Shown here piece after piece: positions 1-13,949 of a stretch of 64,000 nt of DNA. A program made the translations under genes and the position numbers. Where the stretch lies: NCBI GenBank assembly GCA_021234535.1, contig CM037838.1, positions 29,489,969 through 29,553,968 of the forward strand. The letters are read 5' to 3'. Under the pieces are notes generated by a model that did not search any database, was not told where the DNA came from, and was given only the letters and a program-made list of their open reading frames with translations. Each line of letters opens with the position of its first letter. The first letter of the stretch is position 1. This stretch comes from Stichopus chloronotus (taxonomy: Eukaryota > Echinodermata > Holothuroidea > Aspidochirotida > Stichopodidae).

Positions 1-1260
1 GGTAGCACTTGATGAATACACGATGTGAAGCAATTTTTTTTATGGAGGTCAAAGGTCAAGTGTGGTCAATAGAGGACATGGTTTGAAAATTTTCTCTTCA
101 AAGTTAGTGTGTTGGTTGTTCACTGTGAGTAGATGATCCCTATTGTTTTTCATGGAGGTCAAAGGTCATTTGAGGTGACCAGCAGCTTAAAGTATGAAAA
201 CCTATTCAGGAATATATATCAACAACTGAATATTGCTGGAACTTTAAACTCTTATCATTGGTAGATGCCAGTGAATAGATGATGTCTTTAATTTTTTATG
301 GAGGTTAAAAAGGTCACAGGTAAGGTAAATGTCAGGTTAAAAGAGGACATAGTTTGAAAACCTTTTTAACGCAGTATCTCAAGGAGAGAAAGGTGCTTGA
401 ACTTCAAAGTTGGTGTGTTGGTAAACCACTAAGAGTAGATGATCCCTATTCGATTTAATGAAAGGTTAAAGGTCATTTGAGGTCACCAGAGGTTAATTAA
501 GTAAGATATCTCAGCAACTGAATATAGCTAAAGCTTCCATCACTGCTATCACTTGATGATTACATATCCGTATTGCCGGGGAGACTTTTCATCACTGTAA
601 TGTGACATGAAATGAATTAGTTCTATAATTCTAAAGATCTCTCCTGGATTCATAAGCCCAACGTGTGATACTTTGAAAGTTCTATATGTCCTGAATGTAT
701 GTGTGAACATATGAATAGGTAAATGTCACTCATCTTAAGAAAATAATGCATATTTTTTCACATTGAAAACTTGCCAAAAAAGGAGATGTTTAATAGCATA
801 TATTGCTGCTAAATAGCACCCTTTCCAAACAATCATTTAACATAGCTCTTTCGATTTATCACCTTTTACAAATAATCAGTGAATTTTTCAGTTGCCAGAA
901 ATTTCCAGCCAAGATTTACAAGTACTTTATTTTAGTCACGATAAACACTCCCTTGGGTATCTGATTGCCTTTGTTGTGTTGCACAATGTCAGATATTTAA
1001 ACCACAATTTGGTGTCAGGAACTGTCTATCAACTTGTGAACTACCTTGATGAAGAGATATATGGTACGCCATCCTTCATGACGAAAATTTTCATCAAGGC
1101 TGAGTAAATTTCTTCCCTTCTCAATTGGTTGCTTTTGTTTAAAGTGCTTTTGTGTGTATGGAAAAACGAGATACTGGCAAAGAATCACAAGGTCATTTGA
1201 CTCTCTGGTTTAATGTGACGACAAACTAGTAATTAACGGAAAATAGAAAGTGATGAAAAT
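1..1260 (+). repeat. Composite DR1-monomer repeat, copy 1 (cut by window start)
   Basis: It opens with monomers of roughly 140-160 bp, each starting GGAGGTCAAAGGTCA (exact AGGTCAAAGGTCA at 46-58 and 156-168; degenerate versions near 302 and 465). A tail of several hundred bases follows. The same monomer-plus-tail order recurs at 19262-20490 and 47806-49730, and in reverse at 11930-12946. The open frame at 892-1107 lies in the tail; in the other copies this stretch is not open, so it is not called a gene. Confidence 0.75.
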
Positions 1261-2818
1261 TGCTCCAAACACACAACTGTTTTGAATTAAAGAAATAAAG
1301 GGTAAATTTTCATTGTATTATCAATTAGGTCTAAGAAAACATCGTCAGTCATTTAAAGCAAACTGACACGATGTTGCATTCACATCCAAGTGTATCCAGT
1401 TGCAGGCAATGTCATGTGGATAACGGGATAGGGAATAAGCCCTAAAAGATGGGGGGGGGGGGGGGAGTACGTAGAACTTTAAACCGTAACCATACACATT
1501 TTATGATATCGACAATAACCCAAAATAACATTGCTTACCAAGATACTCCTTAACAACTAGATTGCTTACCAAGATACTCCTTACCAACTAGAAATAAAAT
1601 AAAATACCTAAAATGATAATCATATCACAGGGGCTGTGCACTTGATTGCATTATAGGCACATTGGACAGGGGCCTCCTTAGGTTTTTCCCTGCGATCTGT
1701 GTAAACAGAAGAGAAAACCTGAAAGCTCTGAGTTGTTTGAAGAATTGTCAGTGAGCTTTGGAAGGTAACATTTATGTATCTTTGAGTGGTATTAAACGTG
1801 CAATACTGTTCAGGCATTTCACCGTTCATTTACTTTGAGACTAACCATCAAATTAACTATTACCAGGGGAGCCGACAGGGTATAGTGATTTGGGGAGCAC
1901 ATTGTCATAGGTATATGAAAGGACACGTCATGGTTTTCAACTGGGGAGTTTTCCTGAGGGCACGTTCGGCAGGACTATCTAAGCCGAGCGCCCCATCTGT
2001 TGGCATAGGGCGCACAAGAAAATTGTTGGGGTACTAACCTCCCACTGATGGACGATAATTTCATTTACCGGCCGTCCTAAGCTACATATACCCAGACGGC
2101 TGGAACAGGGGATCTCATATCTGCAATTACTCAATTAACAAGGAAAACATAATTATACGAAAAATAGTTTATAAAACATTGACTTTTATCTACAATGTTT
2201 CCACTTAGCATTAGATAGCGTTCGGCGGCTGCTCGCTTAAGGTCATCGCGAACAAAAAACATCTTAGTGTCATGCATCTACTGTCTAATGGCAGCCTCAC
2301 TATCATTTACCGCGGAGCACTGCACCCAAAAAGCTTCAGTTAAAAGTGTCTTCCAAATTGAACCTGAAATGGCATTTCTAAACGCATGTTTTTCTTCTTT
2401 TTTTTTTTTTTTTTTGCTGTTGACTCCTCATTCCGCCCATACAAATAAATATAGCTTAAATCCGTTGAGTAAATTTAATGTGGGGTAGAAAAATGATGGG
2501 GGGATGCGCAATATCCCATGCACACCCATCCCATGCTGACAAAGTGCACCATAGCAACAAATTCTACATTGCTGACGATCTGACGCAGGTTTACGCCAAA
2601 GTCTGTAGTAGAACCTGGGAAATTGAGCTTTCTGATCCATGGGTTATCTGATGTACGGTCTTCGATGATAGTCAATCCTCTAAATGGGCTTTTCGTGGTT
2701 GGTCGTAGGCTCTGACGACTCCTTGGTGAGTTGTATTGTTTAAAAAAAATGAGTTTACAAGACTTCTTTGTTGATGGTAGTCTCCTTAACGGTATAAAGA
2801 CCGAGACGGAGAACATGC
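1260..2818. other. Gene-free stretch with poly-G and a 31-bp duplication
   Basis: It contains a G15 run at 1451-1465 and a 31-bp unit repeated head to tail at 1530-1560 and 1561-1591 (TTGCTTACCAAGATACTCCT core). No exon with supportable splice sites and no known protein motif was found. Confidence 0.5.
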
Positions 2819-3075
2819 TTAAAGACAAAAACTCATCACCCAAGACAGTTTCAATTCTCACAACCACCTACCTCTAGTCCCTCCCTCAGCCTGTCTTAAA
2901 TTCCTCCACATGTGTAATTAAAACAATGGATCCCTGTGTACGCTGTGTAATACGAGCTGCTCTGCATCTTTCGAATTTACTGTCAATCTAAGAGTACTGT
3001 AACTTAGAACCAGTTGAGAATTTTGCTTTCCGGGAGGTAAAAATATAGCTTAGGGTGATGCAATACAGCCTTTAA
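2819..3075 (+). mobile_element. TTAA-flanked MITE, family 1, copy 1
   Basis: An element of about 257 bp bounded by TTAA on both sides. It starts AGACAAAAACTCATCACCC and ends GGGTGATGCAATACAGCC. Further copies lie at 19707-19934, 20503-20760 (minus) and 26805-27061. They share internal blocks such as CCTCCACATGTGTAAT and ACAATGGATCCCTGTGTA. TTAA target duplication is typical of piggyBac and Kolobok elements. No transposase is encoded. Confidence 0.75.
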
Positions 3076-4368
3076 ACTTTTGTGGATAAGATAGAGAACA
3101 TAACACAAAAAATACTGCCTGTAAATGCATACCGGACCTATAGTGGTGTATTGTATTTATGTTGTTTGTTTAGATTTTTCAGAGGAAACGCATGTCGTGT
3201 GTTGGTTTCGATATTTTACCCTTTAATTAAAGGGGATCATTGAGTTGATAACAATAAGTTTGTGATGATTTTGAAGGGTATAAACCCATGAAAATACTTA
3301 TTATTAACATAATTGTTCACGTTTCACGTCCAGTAGTTATAAAACCTTTGTGAATTCTTGACCTTTAATTGTACTGGATGCATGTATGTGAATATGCCTG
3401 AGTACTAATATGAAAAAGTGTCTGGTCACGAATTTTCGAAGCACAAATTGAATCGTTAATTGCTCACTTTATTAGTGTTCCTTTGTGTGTGAAACATTGG
3501 GATTTTGTTAGTTTAACCATTTGTCATTAGTATGTTAAGGAAACTTGATAGGTTTAGAAAAGTTAGAGAATTTAGTGAATTTCACGAAACAACTCAATGA
3601 GCCTCTTTAGTTCCTTACATATTCTTAATCTTTAGTACATTCACCATGCCGAAGGATATCGACGACCCTTTAAATGATTATAATGTAAAACGTACCCCCC
3701 ATTTTTTTTTTAATAAAAAGGACTTTTCCCAGTGGTTTCTCCGTCTTCATGTGGCATTGACGGCTTCCCATCCAAGGAAATACAGAACATAGCAAATACT
3801 CTTTCCAGTAAACTCTGTGGGGCGGTATTTAATTGTGAAATTAGATTACGACAAAGTTATGACATTAATGATACAGGTCTTTGGGAAACAGGAATCTGTT
3901 TCTACCTTAATACATACAGTAATGCCAGACACTTAATCCTGGTCCAGAATCCTGACACGTAGGCCTGGTTTGAAATATGATGTGTAAATGTAATATTTTA
4001 AATTAACAAAATTAATTGATTATTTATTCCATCCGCCATTTGCTTGTGTGATGTTCTAATTTCAAAGCATGATTCTGTAGCATTTTTCTATTTTATAGGC
4101 CCACAGTTGATAAATCGATCTAAAAACGATAAAATTCAGTCCATGTCATATGTGGATTACGTAATCACATGTGGCATAGTGGTGCAACGACCGCCCTTGG
4201 CTATGCACGACACCATTTTGTTTGACCTCGTCCGATTTGTCATTTGTAATTATTTTTTTGAAACAATTATGTGTGCATTTAACTTGGCGTGTGTTTTTGT
4301 ATACATATATATATCTGAGCTGCACTGATGAGTCCCAACAAGGACGAAGCAGTACTGTCTGCAGATTG

Positions 4369-4457
<89 letters not shown>

Positions 4458-5895
4458 GGATCTGGCAGGCTTTAAGGTGGACTCGGCCTGTCATTGGGAC
4501 GTTTCTTTACTGTTGTTTTTAGCATATCTTTCTCTTGATACTGCTTTTGACTTCTCTCATGCGTGTGTGTTGGATACCCAAGGGTAATGTGCACGCTAGT
4601 CAGCTTCACCATTGTATGTTGTATTAAACACAGGCATTTACTGCTGACATCGATCAGTTTTGAAAGGTTCAGCATGGCTGGTTCTTTAGCAAATTTGTCA
4701 TTGAGTTTCTACGAAATTATAATATATTGTCTCGCAGACAATATATGGCACATTTACATGATACCATCTGGCACATTTTCTGATTTCAGACGATGCAAAC
4801 TATTTCACCTGATAGTTACAAATTCCTCGTAGGGAATGCTGGTACCTCGTCCCATAGACCTCTCCCCTATATAAGGCCACCGGTCATCCATTTCACGTTA
4901 TCTTCTGTTAAAATTATACTTCAAACATATGCGTAGTAACAATAGTTGTTGGTGCAATAGAAACTCCGCTTTGTTATGGTAACATTAAAAATTGTAGCAA
5001 AGGTTAAAAAATGTTCAGCATAAAGTAAAGTATTATTGTTAGATTAAGGGAAACTAGGAATTGTGAGGAAAACACACAGCTTCAAAGTGTACATAACACT
5101 GCACCAGATTGCATCTAACCCTGGTTACCTGATATATCTGAGTAATTTCTCCCCATTTGCCTACTAACCTTGGAACTTTCCTTTGTTTAACCATGCATTC
5201 AGAGTATTCTACTTTAATGATCATCGTAGGAGGGTATCTGTTTATTGATAAAAAGTTACATGAGAAAAATATATCCTGAAAGAATCATATCACCGAAAAT
5301 TAAAATTGTAACAAAACACATCTCGAAACTCAATGCGTGGGAGTTTTCCTGCGTTTTGAACTGTATTTTAACAAAAAGCATTTACGCAAGCGCCATCTGA
5401 TTGTGGCGCTCGGCTTAATTAGTGTCGTGCACTTTGTACATTTTTATCCGCTTCTCCAAACAAATCTAGCAAGATCTTTTGTACGGGTCTAGTGAAAATA
5501 TTACCCTCATGAGAAATCCTCGCGAGATTCTCGCCAATAAATTTTCGTGACATTCTGGTAAGACGTTTGGGAAATGAGAAATTCCTCAAGCCATTCTTAT
5601 GAGATGTGCTATAATTAATGAGTTTCTGGTGGCTGTAGCGATCCTGTGATCTCTGTGTGGTTTCTGAAAAGCGCCATGCATTGACTTTATCACTGACCTA
5701 ACGTTACTAACCTACCCTTATGAAGTTGTTTCTGGTAATTGTCACGGAGTTTTCGATGTTCAGTTTGTGGCGTACTAAAATGCGTAGGCCTACACTTCCA
5801 TTTTGACTGAATATCATTAGTTTGTGATTTCATGTTGTAGATTATGCTTCATTTGTGTCGTATATCAGTTGTAGCGTTTACGTTACTACAGGGCA
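3076..5895. other. Gene-free stretch with (TA)n
   Basis: No gene is supportable here. Open frames at 3732-3962 and 4044-4832 have no recognisable domain, and one is largely (TA)n-encoded Ile-Tyr. The notable feature is the microsatellite at 4373-4455. Confidence 0.5.
4373..4455. repeat. (TA)n microsatellite
   Basis: About 41 uninterrupted TA units. The 121-residue plus-strand frame with a Tyr-Ile run across it is an artefact of this tract. Confidence 0.97.
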
Positions 5896-5902
5896 GTTAC
5901 AA

Positions 5903-7211
5903 GCGTTATACCGTGACACTTTGAAGATTTTTTCGTGAGTCAAGTGGCGCTAGCACACACTTTGTTATAGATTACTGAGCAACTGACACAACATAATAAC
6001 TGAAGCTATGGTACCTCATAATAGGTGACAAAATTTTGAATTATCTTGTATATTTATGAAATATGGATAATAAATCATCGTCGTTATACCGTGACGTAAA
6101 ATGGACATGACTTTTTTACCTAAAAATATATGCTCAAAACTCTGTGAAGTTTAAAAATGTACCAATTCAAAAATACTCTTGTCATTTTCTGTCATGTCTT
6201 ATCTACAATATGACACCTAACATGTGATAATTGAGTGATTAATCGGGAATAAATACAAACTAATTTACAATAATCTGACTCTCAAACAAGATAAAAGTGT
6301 TGGAGTCAAACTTTAAGCACAATGAAAAAGATAAAGGGTAACAAAGAAATTGTATTTTTTTCATTAATTTGATGAGTTTTGTAATGGCACTTTATTGAAC
6401 CCCTACTGTAATTCAATCCTTATTTTTTGTTTTAACTTTCTTAAATGGAACACAATAGTCTGCCTTTGAGTTAGCGCAAATCATAACTCAAAGGAGGCAC
6501 TATCAGGAAATAGAAAAGTCTAAATCTTTTTTGAGGTATTTGTTTCTTTTCTGATTTGAGCATAAAAAGTCAGACCAACTGCGACCGCAGAGATGTCACT
6601 TCCATAGCTGGTCAGAACATGCAACCATCGGCCCTGAAGTTCCGTGAGACGACCCACAACTGACTCCTGTTTCAGGTGGTCTAAGTTATGTGGTCATGAT
6701 TTTGGGCATTCTGTGCTCACTTTTAGTTAGTAAACTTGTCGGAATATGGGAAGTTGGATTTCCCAAATTTGTTTGCAAGTTAATACAAGTTTGTCACGGT
6801 ATAGCGTTATACCGTGACAAAATTTAATTAGTGATAATTAATTAAAGGGAAATAGATGCAACGTCAACTGTGCATATGTTTGAAGAGTATTGATGTTCTA
6901 GACTTGAAACCAAAGTATCACTGTAATTTGTCATCTTTTAAAGGAATTATTGGAGAAATACAAATATTCGCGGTTATACCGTGACATACTTTCATGATTT
7001 TGTATGCAAATCAATGGGATGTCACGGTATAACGTTATGCCGTGACAAACTTTAATTAGTGATAATTAATTAAAGGGAAATGGATTAGGTACAATTTTGC
7101 ATATGTTTCTAGGGTATTGATGTTTTAGATTTTCAAACAAAAGATCCCTGCAATTTGTTGTCTTTTAAAGGAATTATTGGAAAATATCAATATTTACCGT
7201 TATACTGTGAC
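5903..7211 (+). repeat. Tandem repeat built on a CGTTATACCGTGAC palindrome
   Basis: The motif CGTTATACCGTGAC (or a close variant) occurs near 5903, 6082, 6805, 6971, 7033 and 7197. At 6793-6818 and 7021-7046 it pairs with its own complement to form 26-bp palindromes (GTCACGGTAT on the left arm). The segment from each palindrome to the next single motif (6793-6985 and 7021-7211) is a tandem duplication with a period of about 228 bp, sharing TTAATTAGTGATAATTAATT and TCTTTTAAAGGAATTATTGG. The function is unknown. Confidence 0.85.
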
Positions 7212-10200
7212 GAATTTTCAGGAAATTTAATTGGGGTGAATGAACTGGAACAAAATATTTAACCAAAAAATGTTGCTATTTTGTTACTCTCTGGAGCCAT
7301 ATAAACACATAGGTACCTAAGTTTCATAACATCTTTGTTGATTATCCATGTGAATGACAAACATTTCTGAGTGTTTTCTGACACTAATTTTTATCATTGT
7401 TATATGCAAATTTTGATGAATGAATTATATTGAAATAAAAATTTCTGTAAATTATGAAAATTTGAATCCTTAGTTTCAATTTGATGCCAAATTTGTAATG
7501 AATAGATGAATTTAAAATTTCTGGGGCATGTCCTGTTTTGCTCGGAACTGCCCTACAGTGAAATTGTCACATTGTAATCAACGCACCGTAGCTATCACAG
7601 TAGTTGAAGAACGAATCATAGCACTGTACATGTGTGTTGATGACCATCGACCTATAATGAAGTGTCACAAATATGTAGACTCCATTTCCGTGGTCTATTG
7701 CTATGGTGGCGGTATGCTAGAATCACATTTAACCAGCCAGAAAGCTTTACTACATTGACCGTTGAGTTTCTGTTTATTCTTTACAGTAATTTACGGCATG
7801 GCTTGATAAAAAGAAGAAGAAAAAAAAAGGCAAGAACCTATGTCAGCCAGAACAATTTAATCTTGAGTTTCCTTTTTAACTGTGAATGGTTAAAGTAACA
7901 GTGGCATTGATTCCAATATCGGACAGCCTGGGATGAAGCTGGTGTTAAATTTGAGCTGTTAATCTATTTGAACCGACTGAATTACCGTAGTTGCTGTAAG
8001 TGCTCGGTTCCCCTTAAAGAAAAGGACACAGTGTTTTGTCTGTATAGCCACAAATGTCAAAATGTAAAATCTATAGAATATTGGACGATTTAAATACACA
8101 GAATTCCTTTCTTCGTAAATGAGCTTAAACTGCTTCGTAAATGAGCATTCGCTAAGTATGCAAATATATGACAAGAGAGGGACTCGCATCATATGTCTTA
8201 TGTTATGTCTTATTTCAAGGATATTCTTTATGTGTCTTATGTTTCGTTTTGTCATGGTAGCATGTGCTTTCGTCTTTACATGATAGTGATATCACTTGCA
8301 AAGTATGAAACCTTTGTAACATATGAAAATGTTCACTATAAAGAAATACAGATGCTGAGAACTACCCCACGTTATCATCATATTTTTTATCACACTTTGA
8401 AAAAGGATAGCCTATGTCAAAAACGGTAACAGATATTAGCACAATTTCAAAGGATTTTGCTCCGAGTTTCACTCTGCAAATTTTGAATAAAGCGAGCGCT
8501 TTTCTAGATGCATATTAGATGAACTTTAGAAACAGGGGACAAATAGGTAGATACATATGTATACTGATAAAGTTCACCTCTGATCACCCTCACGAAAGGC
8601 CCTGTAAGGGAGTGTGGATGAGCTACTGTGACATTTTTTTCCTTCTTTTCTTTTTAAGGCAAAACTATCCATTGACAACAATGAGGATGTCTACAATCAC
8701 ACTGCATTCTTAAAAAAGCTGTAACAATTCACTTGCAAGGTAATGGAAGTTAGCCAGAAAGGAATGCGGATTAAAGCAAGAGGAGTTTCTGCATAATTAG
8801 GATGTTTTGGGAACTGCATTGTAGCGGCTTGGTCTTTTCGTAACTGGCGTTCAGATCAACTACCAACAACCGAGTTGTTATCCTTGTAAAGTTTCAAATC
8901 TTAAAGTCTCTGAAGAAATTAAAAAATCGTATATTGCGTTGTCAGGATTATGGGTATAAGACCTACCACTGTAACCAGGGATTTTACGAGCGAGCAGATA
9001 TGGGTTGCAGCTTCCACGAATTCTATTTAGAACTTACTCATTGGCGTCAGCTATAGTGGTAAGAGAAATGCTACAGCAAAGGATTGGACGGATTTTTCTT
9101 TTTGGCAATCTTGACGAGGATATCGGACGAAACATAGGTAATGGAGATATTGCAGTTGTACCAATCCAGCAACGGAATGGCAGATTTATTGCTGTGACGT
9201 TTAAAGTTTATTTCCGAAAGTGACACCAAGGAAAGCTGCACTGGGAGAGGCTTTAATAAAGGCATTATAGTCGATATTTTGAAGACAAATGCACGGTGTT
9301 ATTTTAAAACCCTTAGAAGAGAAAGAGTATCTTATTGTATAAAAAGACAGCATATTAAGAAAAATCTATTTCGAGATGTCAGTTTCATGGAGCACCAGCT
9401 TTCAAGGTAAGAAATTGCAAATTTTGGTTAGCGTTTTTTTTTTTTTTTTGGTGCGTTGTATACGATTATTATCGGCATACTGACTGAATTTGCAGTTTGT
9501 AGCGTGGAGAATATGCAGGTTACGTAAAGAGATGCCTGCGTTAATGGTATCACTTGGATAAGATTTGCAGTGAATTTGGACTTCCCATTTGGGGAGAAAG
9601 AAAGAAAAGAGTCTAGTTAAATCGTGGGTTGAATCTGGGCATTTTGTATCTGATACAACGCTTTATTAAAAGCTTTTCTTCGACATGTAGGAACAAACCA
9701 GTAGGAACAAACCAGAAAAATGTTTGATAAGCCCAATGTGACTTCCGGAGACCTAAACTGTCTGATTTATGTTGGATTTACCTTGGCGAAAAAAGTAGAT
9801 GTTTTGTTCCAAGTGGGTCGTTGTGCGATTTTTACTAGAGGTGGGGTAGACTGTTGGAAATTGTGTTGTTTAGTACGATCTTTACTGACTTACTCATTTG
9901 AATTAATACCATTTTGGTAGGATTCCTGAAGGGCGTTTTGAAAATAACCTATCTATAAAGTTTATTAAAAAGTAAGAATATGAGAAGACGGGAGGGGGAG
10001 GGGGTAAATGTCAGGAATTTGATACATAGTATTATGTTATATTAGGGGAGGAGGAGGTCTTAAATTTAAAGATGTCAGCTTCCAATTCTTTTAAATATAG
10101 TAACATACTTTCATTTAAACCTCAAAAATGGAAACCAAAAGGTTTCATCTTTGATGCATTTATCTGTAACTTGTCACTGTTTCGGTTATGGATAGTATTT

Positions 10201-11929
10201 ATGAGGGCTTTCAACTTCCTTGAAAATGTTTTGAGATTTGTCGTCGAATAACTCCATGCGTTCGAGTTTTTTTGCTTATTTTCAAGGTGGGTAGCTCATC
10301 GCTATACGTAGTGTAATAGCGAGGAGATACTGTACTCCATTGAGCTGCTTTAGTGAATTGACACGTAAATGGTTGACCACCTTACAGTGGCCTCTTAAGT
10401 ATTCAGCTAAAAAAAATGACGTTAGTAGGTTTCCTTAGGATGCACAAAGTCACGTGGATCAGGATTACCGATTGTGGTGAGGTGAAGGGGTATCCAGAGG
10501 TGTGTGTGCGTGTGCTTATGTGAGTGCATTGTATGTATCTACGTATACCATCTCCTCCTACAGACGGTAAGTCGGATAAACTTGATAGGTAGATGCCCGA
10601 GGGGAGGATATGAGGTCCGGATAACATGTCAAAGTTCTACTATTAGTTATGTAGAGTAAAGAAAAGAGGAAATTGCCACTGGGTAGCTAACTTTAGAAAA
10701 AAAAAAAGGTTGAAGAGTTTTTTCCTCTTTTAATTCGTGTAAATAAAAACATTTTGACATTGGAGATATACTTGTTAGCTTCCAATACGTAAGGTGTGTT
10801 GTACAGGTCGCGTACTTCAACCACCCAGTCCCTTAGCTGTAGCAAAATTTTTAAGATATTCAAGCACATCTATCTCTAAAAGAAATGATTTGTAAATCCA
10901 CATTAAAGTTTTAACCACTGGTAGAAATTGTAATCAACAGAACTCACGATATAGCTGAAGTTAAGGGTGACTTTTATGTCACTTCCAAGTTACCATACTC
11001 TGACCATGAAGTCTTCACTTTAGACGGAAAAGGTCAATATTTTGTTCTTTTATTTACCATTTGTTTTTGTAATACTGTCCTTTTATAAATTCCCACATCA
11101 GGGCAAAAGACACTATTCCAGGCAAGTGCTGACAGAAAATATTTTAGAACGTGAATATCGCAACTTGACACGTTTACTTAAACGTTTTCTTAGTTGACAT
11201 GATCAAGACGACTAAACCCCACCCCCTTAAACAAAGGAACTTTTTCATGGCTCCAAGTTGTGTTTTTAAAATGGAAAGTTTCCCATTATACGATGAAACC
11301 GTTTCTATATTTCATGTAACCATCATTTGATAGGAAAGGTCTCAATAAAAACAGAAGCCTCGGAGACGAGACCAAATTTATCTATCTTTAAAATGAAACA
11401 TTTGTTTGGAGAGGAGAAGCAGTTTGTAATGAATATTCATAAGTTGTTTTTCTTTAAAAGGTTTCTTTTTAATTCACCGTACAATTAAAGCCTTTGAAAG
11501 AAGGGGGGGGGGGGGGGGGAGGAGTCACAAGGCACTAACAATATGTGGCTATTGTTCTCGTGTCATGGTGAACTGATTGTTAACGGGTGGCTGAATGAAT
11601 GGACGCTGGCGAACAATGGTAGCACATAGTAATGGTGGCCTTTTCTGTGAACAAGGAACTCAAAGGACAGTAATCTACAAATACTGTTCTCTAAACTTTA
11701 TGTATCTGAGTAATAATTCTATGTGTTGAATGAAGTCAAAGAAAAGATGGGAAAGGTCTCAATAAAAACAGATGCCTCTGTGTTTACTGACTGGCAACTG
11801 GGATAGAGAAGGTTAGAGATGGTGATAAATTTAAAGAACTAAGTGGCCTGTAATAGCTCCATACTCTAAGTTGGAAGAAAATGAGAACAAATCCTATTTA
11901 GCAATAATATCTGCTATGTAAGATCTAAT
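7212..11929. other. Gene-free stretch
   Basis: Nothing recognisable as coding was found. It contains a G17 run at 11503-11519 and a direct repeat of about 29 bp (GAAAGGTCTCAATAAAAACA core) at 11332-11361 and 11750-11778. Frames up to 98 codons at 7528-9265 lack motifs and splice support. Confidence 0.5.
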
Positions 11930-12946
11930 TTTTAGCAAGTTTTCATTATGAAAAGGTATGTATTATATTCTTAATATGTGTAAAATTTACTGTACCTCTT
12001 CATATGTACACATTTAGGACATGTAAAACTTCGAAAGTACTACATGTTGGGCTTTTGAATCCATGACAGATTTTTGGAATGGTAGAACTTATTACATATA
12101 TTACTTCATGTGTACCCGTACAGTAAATTACATATCATAAGTCCATTCGTACTGACCTCAGATGACCTTTATTCTTTATGAAAAACAATAGGAATCATCT
12201 TCTCACAATGGACAACCAACACACCAACTTTGAAGTTCAAACTCCTTTACCTTCTTGAGATACCTTGTTTACAAGGTTTCAGACTATGTCCTCTATTGAC
12301 CTCCATAAAAAATGACAGACATCATCTACTCTTTAGCTGCTACAGTATCAACGATAATAGTTTGAAGTTCCAGCAACATTCCGTTGCTGTGCTACCTCCC
12401 TTTACAGGCCTTCATACGTAAGGTTCATGTGACCTCAAAATGACTTTTGACCTCCATGAAAAACAATAGGGATCATCTACTCACAATGAAAAACCAACAC
12501 ACTAAGTTGAAGTTCGAGCACTTTTCGCTTCTTGAGATACCATGTTTCCACGTTTTTCAAACTTTGTCCTCTATTGACCTCACACACCCTTTGACCTCCA
12601 CAAAAAATGCTGGACATCATCTACTCATCAAGTGCTATCTATGATAAGAGTTTGAAGTTCCAGTAACAATTAGCTTTCCGAGATATCTCCCTGGATAAGT
12701 TTTCACACATTAAGCTCTGGTGACCTCAAATGACCTTTGACTTCTATGAAAAACAATATATGGATCATCTACTCACAATGGACTACCAACACGCCAACTT
12801 CGAAGTTCGAGCACCATTCCCTTCTTAAAACATCGTGTTTACAAGCTAGGGCGTCACAAATGTACACACGCCATCACCTTCGCATAGATTCCTTGCCTGT
12901 CTTCGGCAAGGAATCAAAAATGGATTATGCTTCACAAAAATGAAGA
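11930..12946 (-). repeat. Composite DR1-monomer repeat, copy 3 (reverse)
   Basis: Read on the minus strand it has the same order as the other copies: terminal hairpin (12887-12915, 11-bp perfect stem GATTCCTTGCC/GGCAAGGAATC, 7-base loop), a short GT-rich stretch, then monomers with degenerate DR1 motifs near 12735, 12590, 12440 and 12165, then the tail ending near 11930. It gives the cleanest view of the hairpin end of this family. Confidence 0.75.
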
Positions 12947-13489
12947 ACACTGGAAACAGTATGTTAACGGTGCATGCATTCTGACTGCACGTCCGTTGAG
13001 AAAGTGCAATTGATGTCTACAATGTAGTAATTGAAAATATACTCACAATTACCAACACGTCTGGCACTAATGATAACGTTCATCATCTGTTAAGTGTCCA
13101 TCAAATCTGCAGCACGATCAGGGTGTACCATTGCAACAGAGATGCTCACATACGTTAGAATATTTCCTGTAGCTGGAAATGTAAAGGTGCGTAATTCCAT
13201 GTTATTTTATGCCGTGAGAATACGCTACAATCTCATTTGGACTTTATATATACTGGAAGTTGGGTTCATCCTGTTGCTCTTCTGTTCCACTTTGCTAGCC
13301 AACAGGCCAACAACAATTAAAAAAGTACACCTTACAAGAAACAAGTGCTCCTTGGTGCTGTCTGCTTTATATAATGTTTTCACAGATTCCTAAAAATAAA
13401 AATCAGGTAATTTTTTTTTCTCATAACCATCAGGTGCCAAACCAAACGTTCGCTATGTCGTTAACAATGGCATTTCCACAGTAGTAAAG

Positions 13490-13790
13490 TACATTGCATT
13501 TGTGTGGAGGGATCTCACTAATGTACTGCAAACATCCATGTACAGTTCTACACCCACTCATTAATAGCGCCAGCAATTTTCCAAGAGAAAAAGAAGAAAA
13601 TTTCATTTTGAACTATTTGCTGTATATAGTAGGCAAAATTTGGCAATCTGACACAGTCTTTTCATAAAGCGGTTGTGTCGTTTTTCACTTTATGAAGGAA
13701 CTGATGGATAGTAACTTTGGATCCGATTAGTAAAATACTGTGCCGGGAACCCGGATAAACTGGTTACCCGTGAAAACACTGGTTCTGTAT
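13490..13790 (+). repeat. Dispersed repeat, copy A
   Basis: It shares long blocks with 44840-45105 in the same orientation, including GAGAAAAAGAAGAAAAT, CACAGTCTTTT-type segments, GTGGTTGTGTTGTTTTTCAC-like and TATGAAGGAA. There are no clear terminal repeats and no coding capacity, so it is an unclassified interspersed repeat. Confidence 0.6.
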
Positions 13791-13949
13791 ATAGCATGCT
13801 GTATACTGACAATAGCTTTCACCTGGAGTTCTTAATAACTTTCCACCAGGAGACTCAGAGGTCACATATAGACACCTTCAATACATGACTACAGTAAGTT
13901 GTTAGGCCATCAGCCAAGCCTACGTAGAAAAGCATTTCACTGCATGATT

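Noticed and set aside
892..1107. 71-codon frame
   Set aside because: It lies in the tail of the composite repeat; other copies of this tail are not open, so there is no sign of coding constraint.
2475..2867. 130-codon minus-strand frame
   Set aside because: Part of it is the TTAA MITE and the rest shows no known motif; a similar start in the frame at 26515-26853 comes from the same MITE.
4222..4587. 121-codon frame with Tyr-Ile run
   Set aside because: It is mostly the (TA)n microsatellite.
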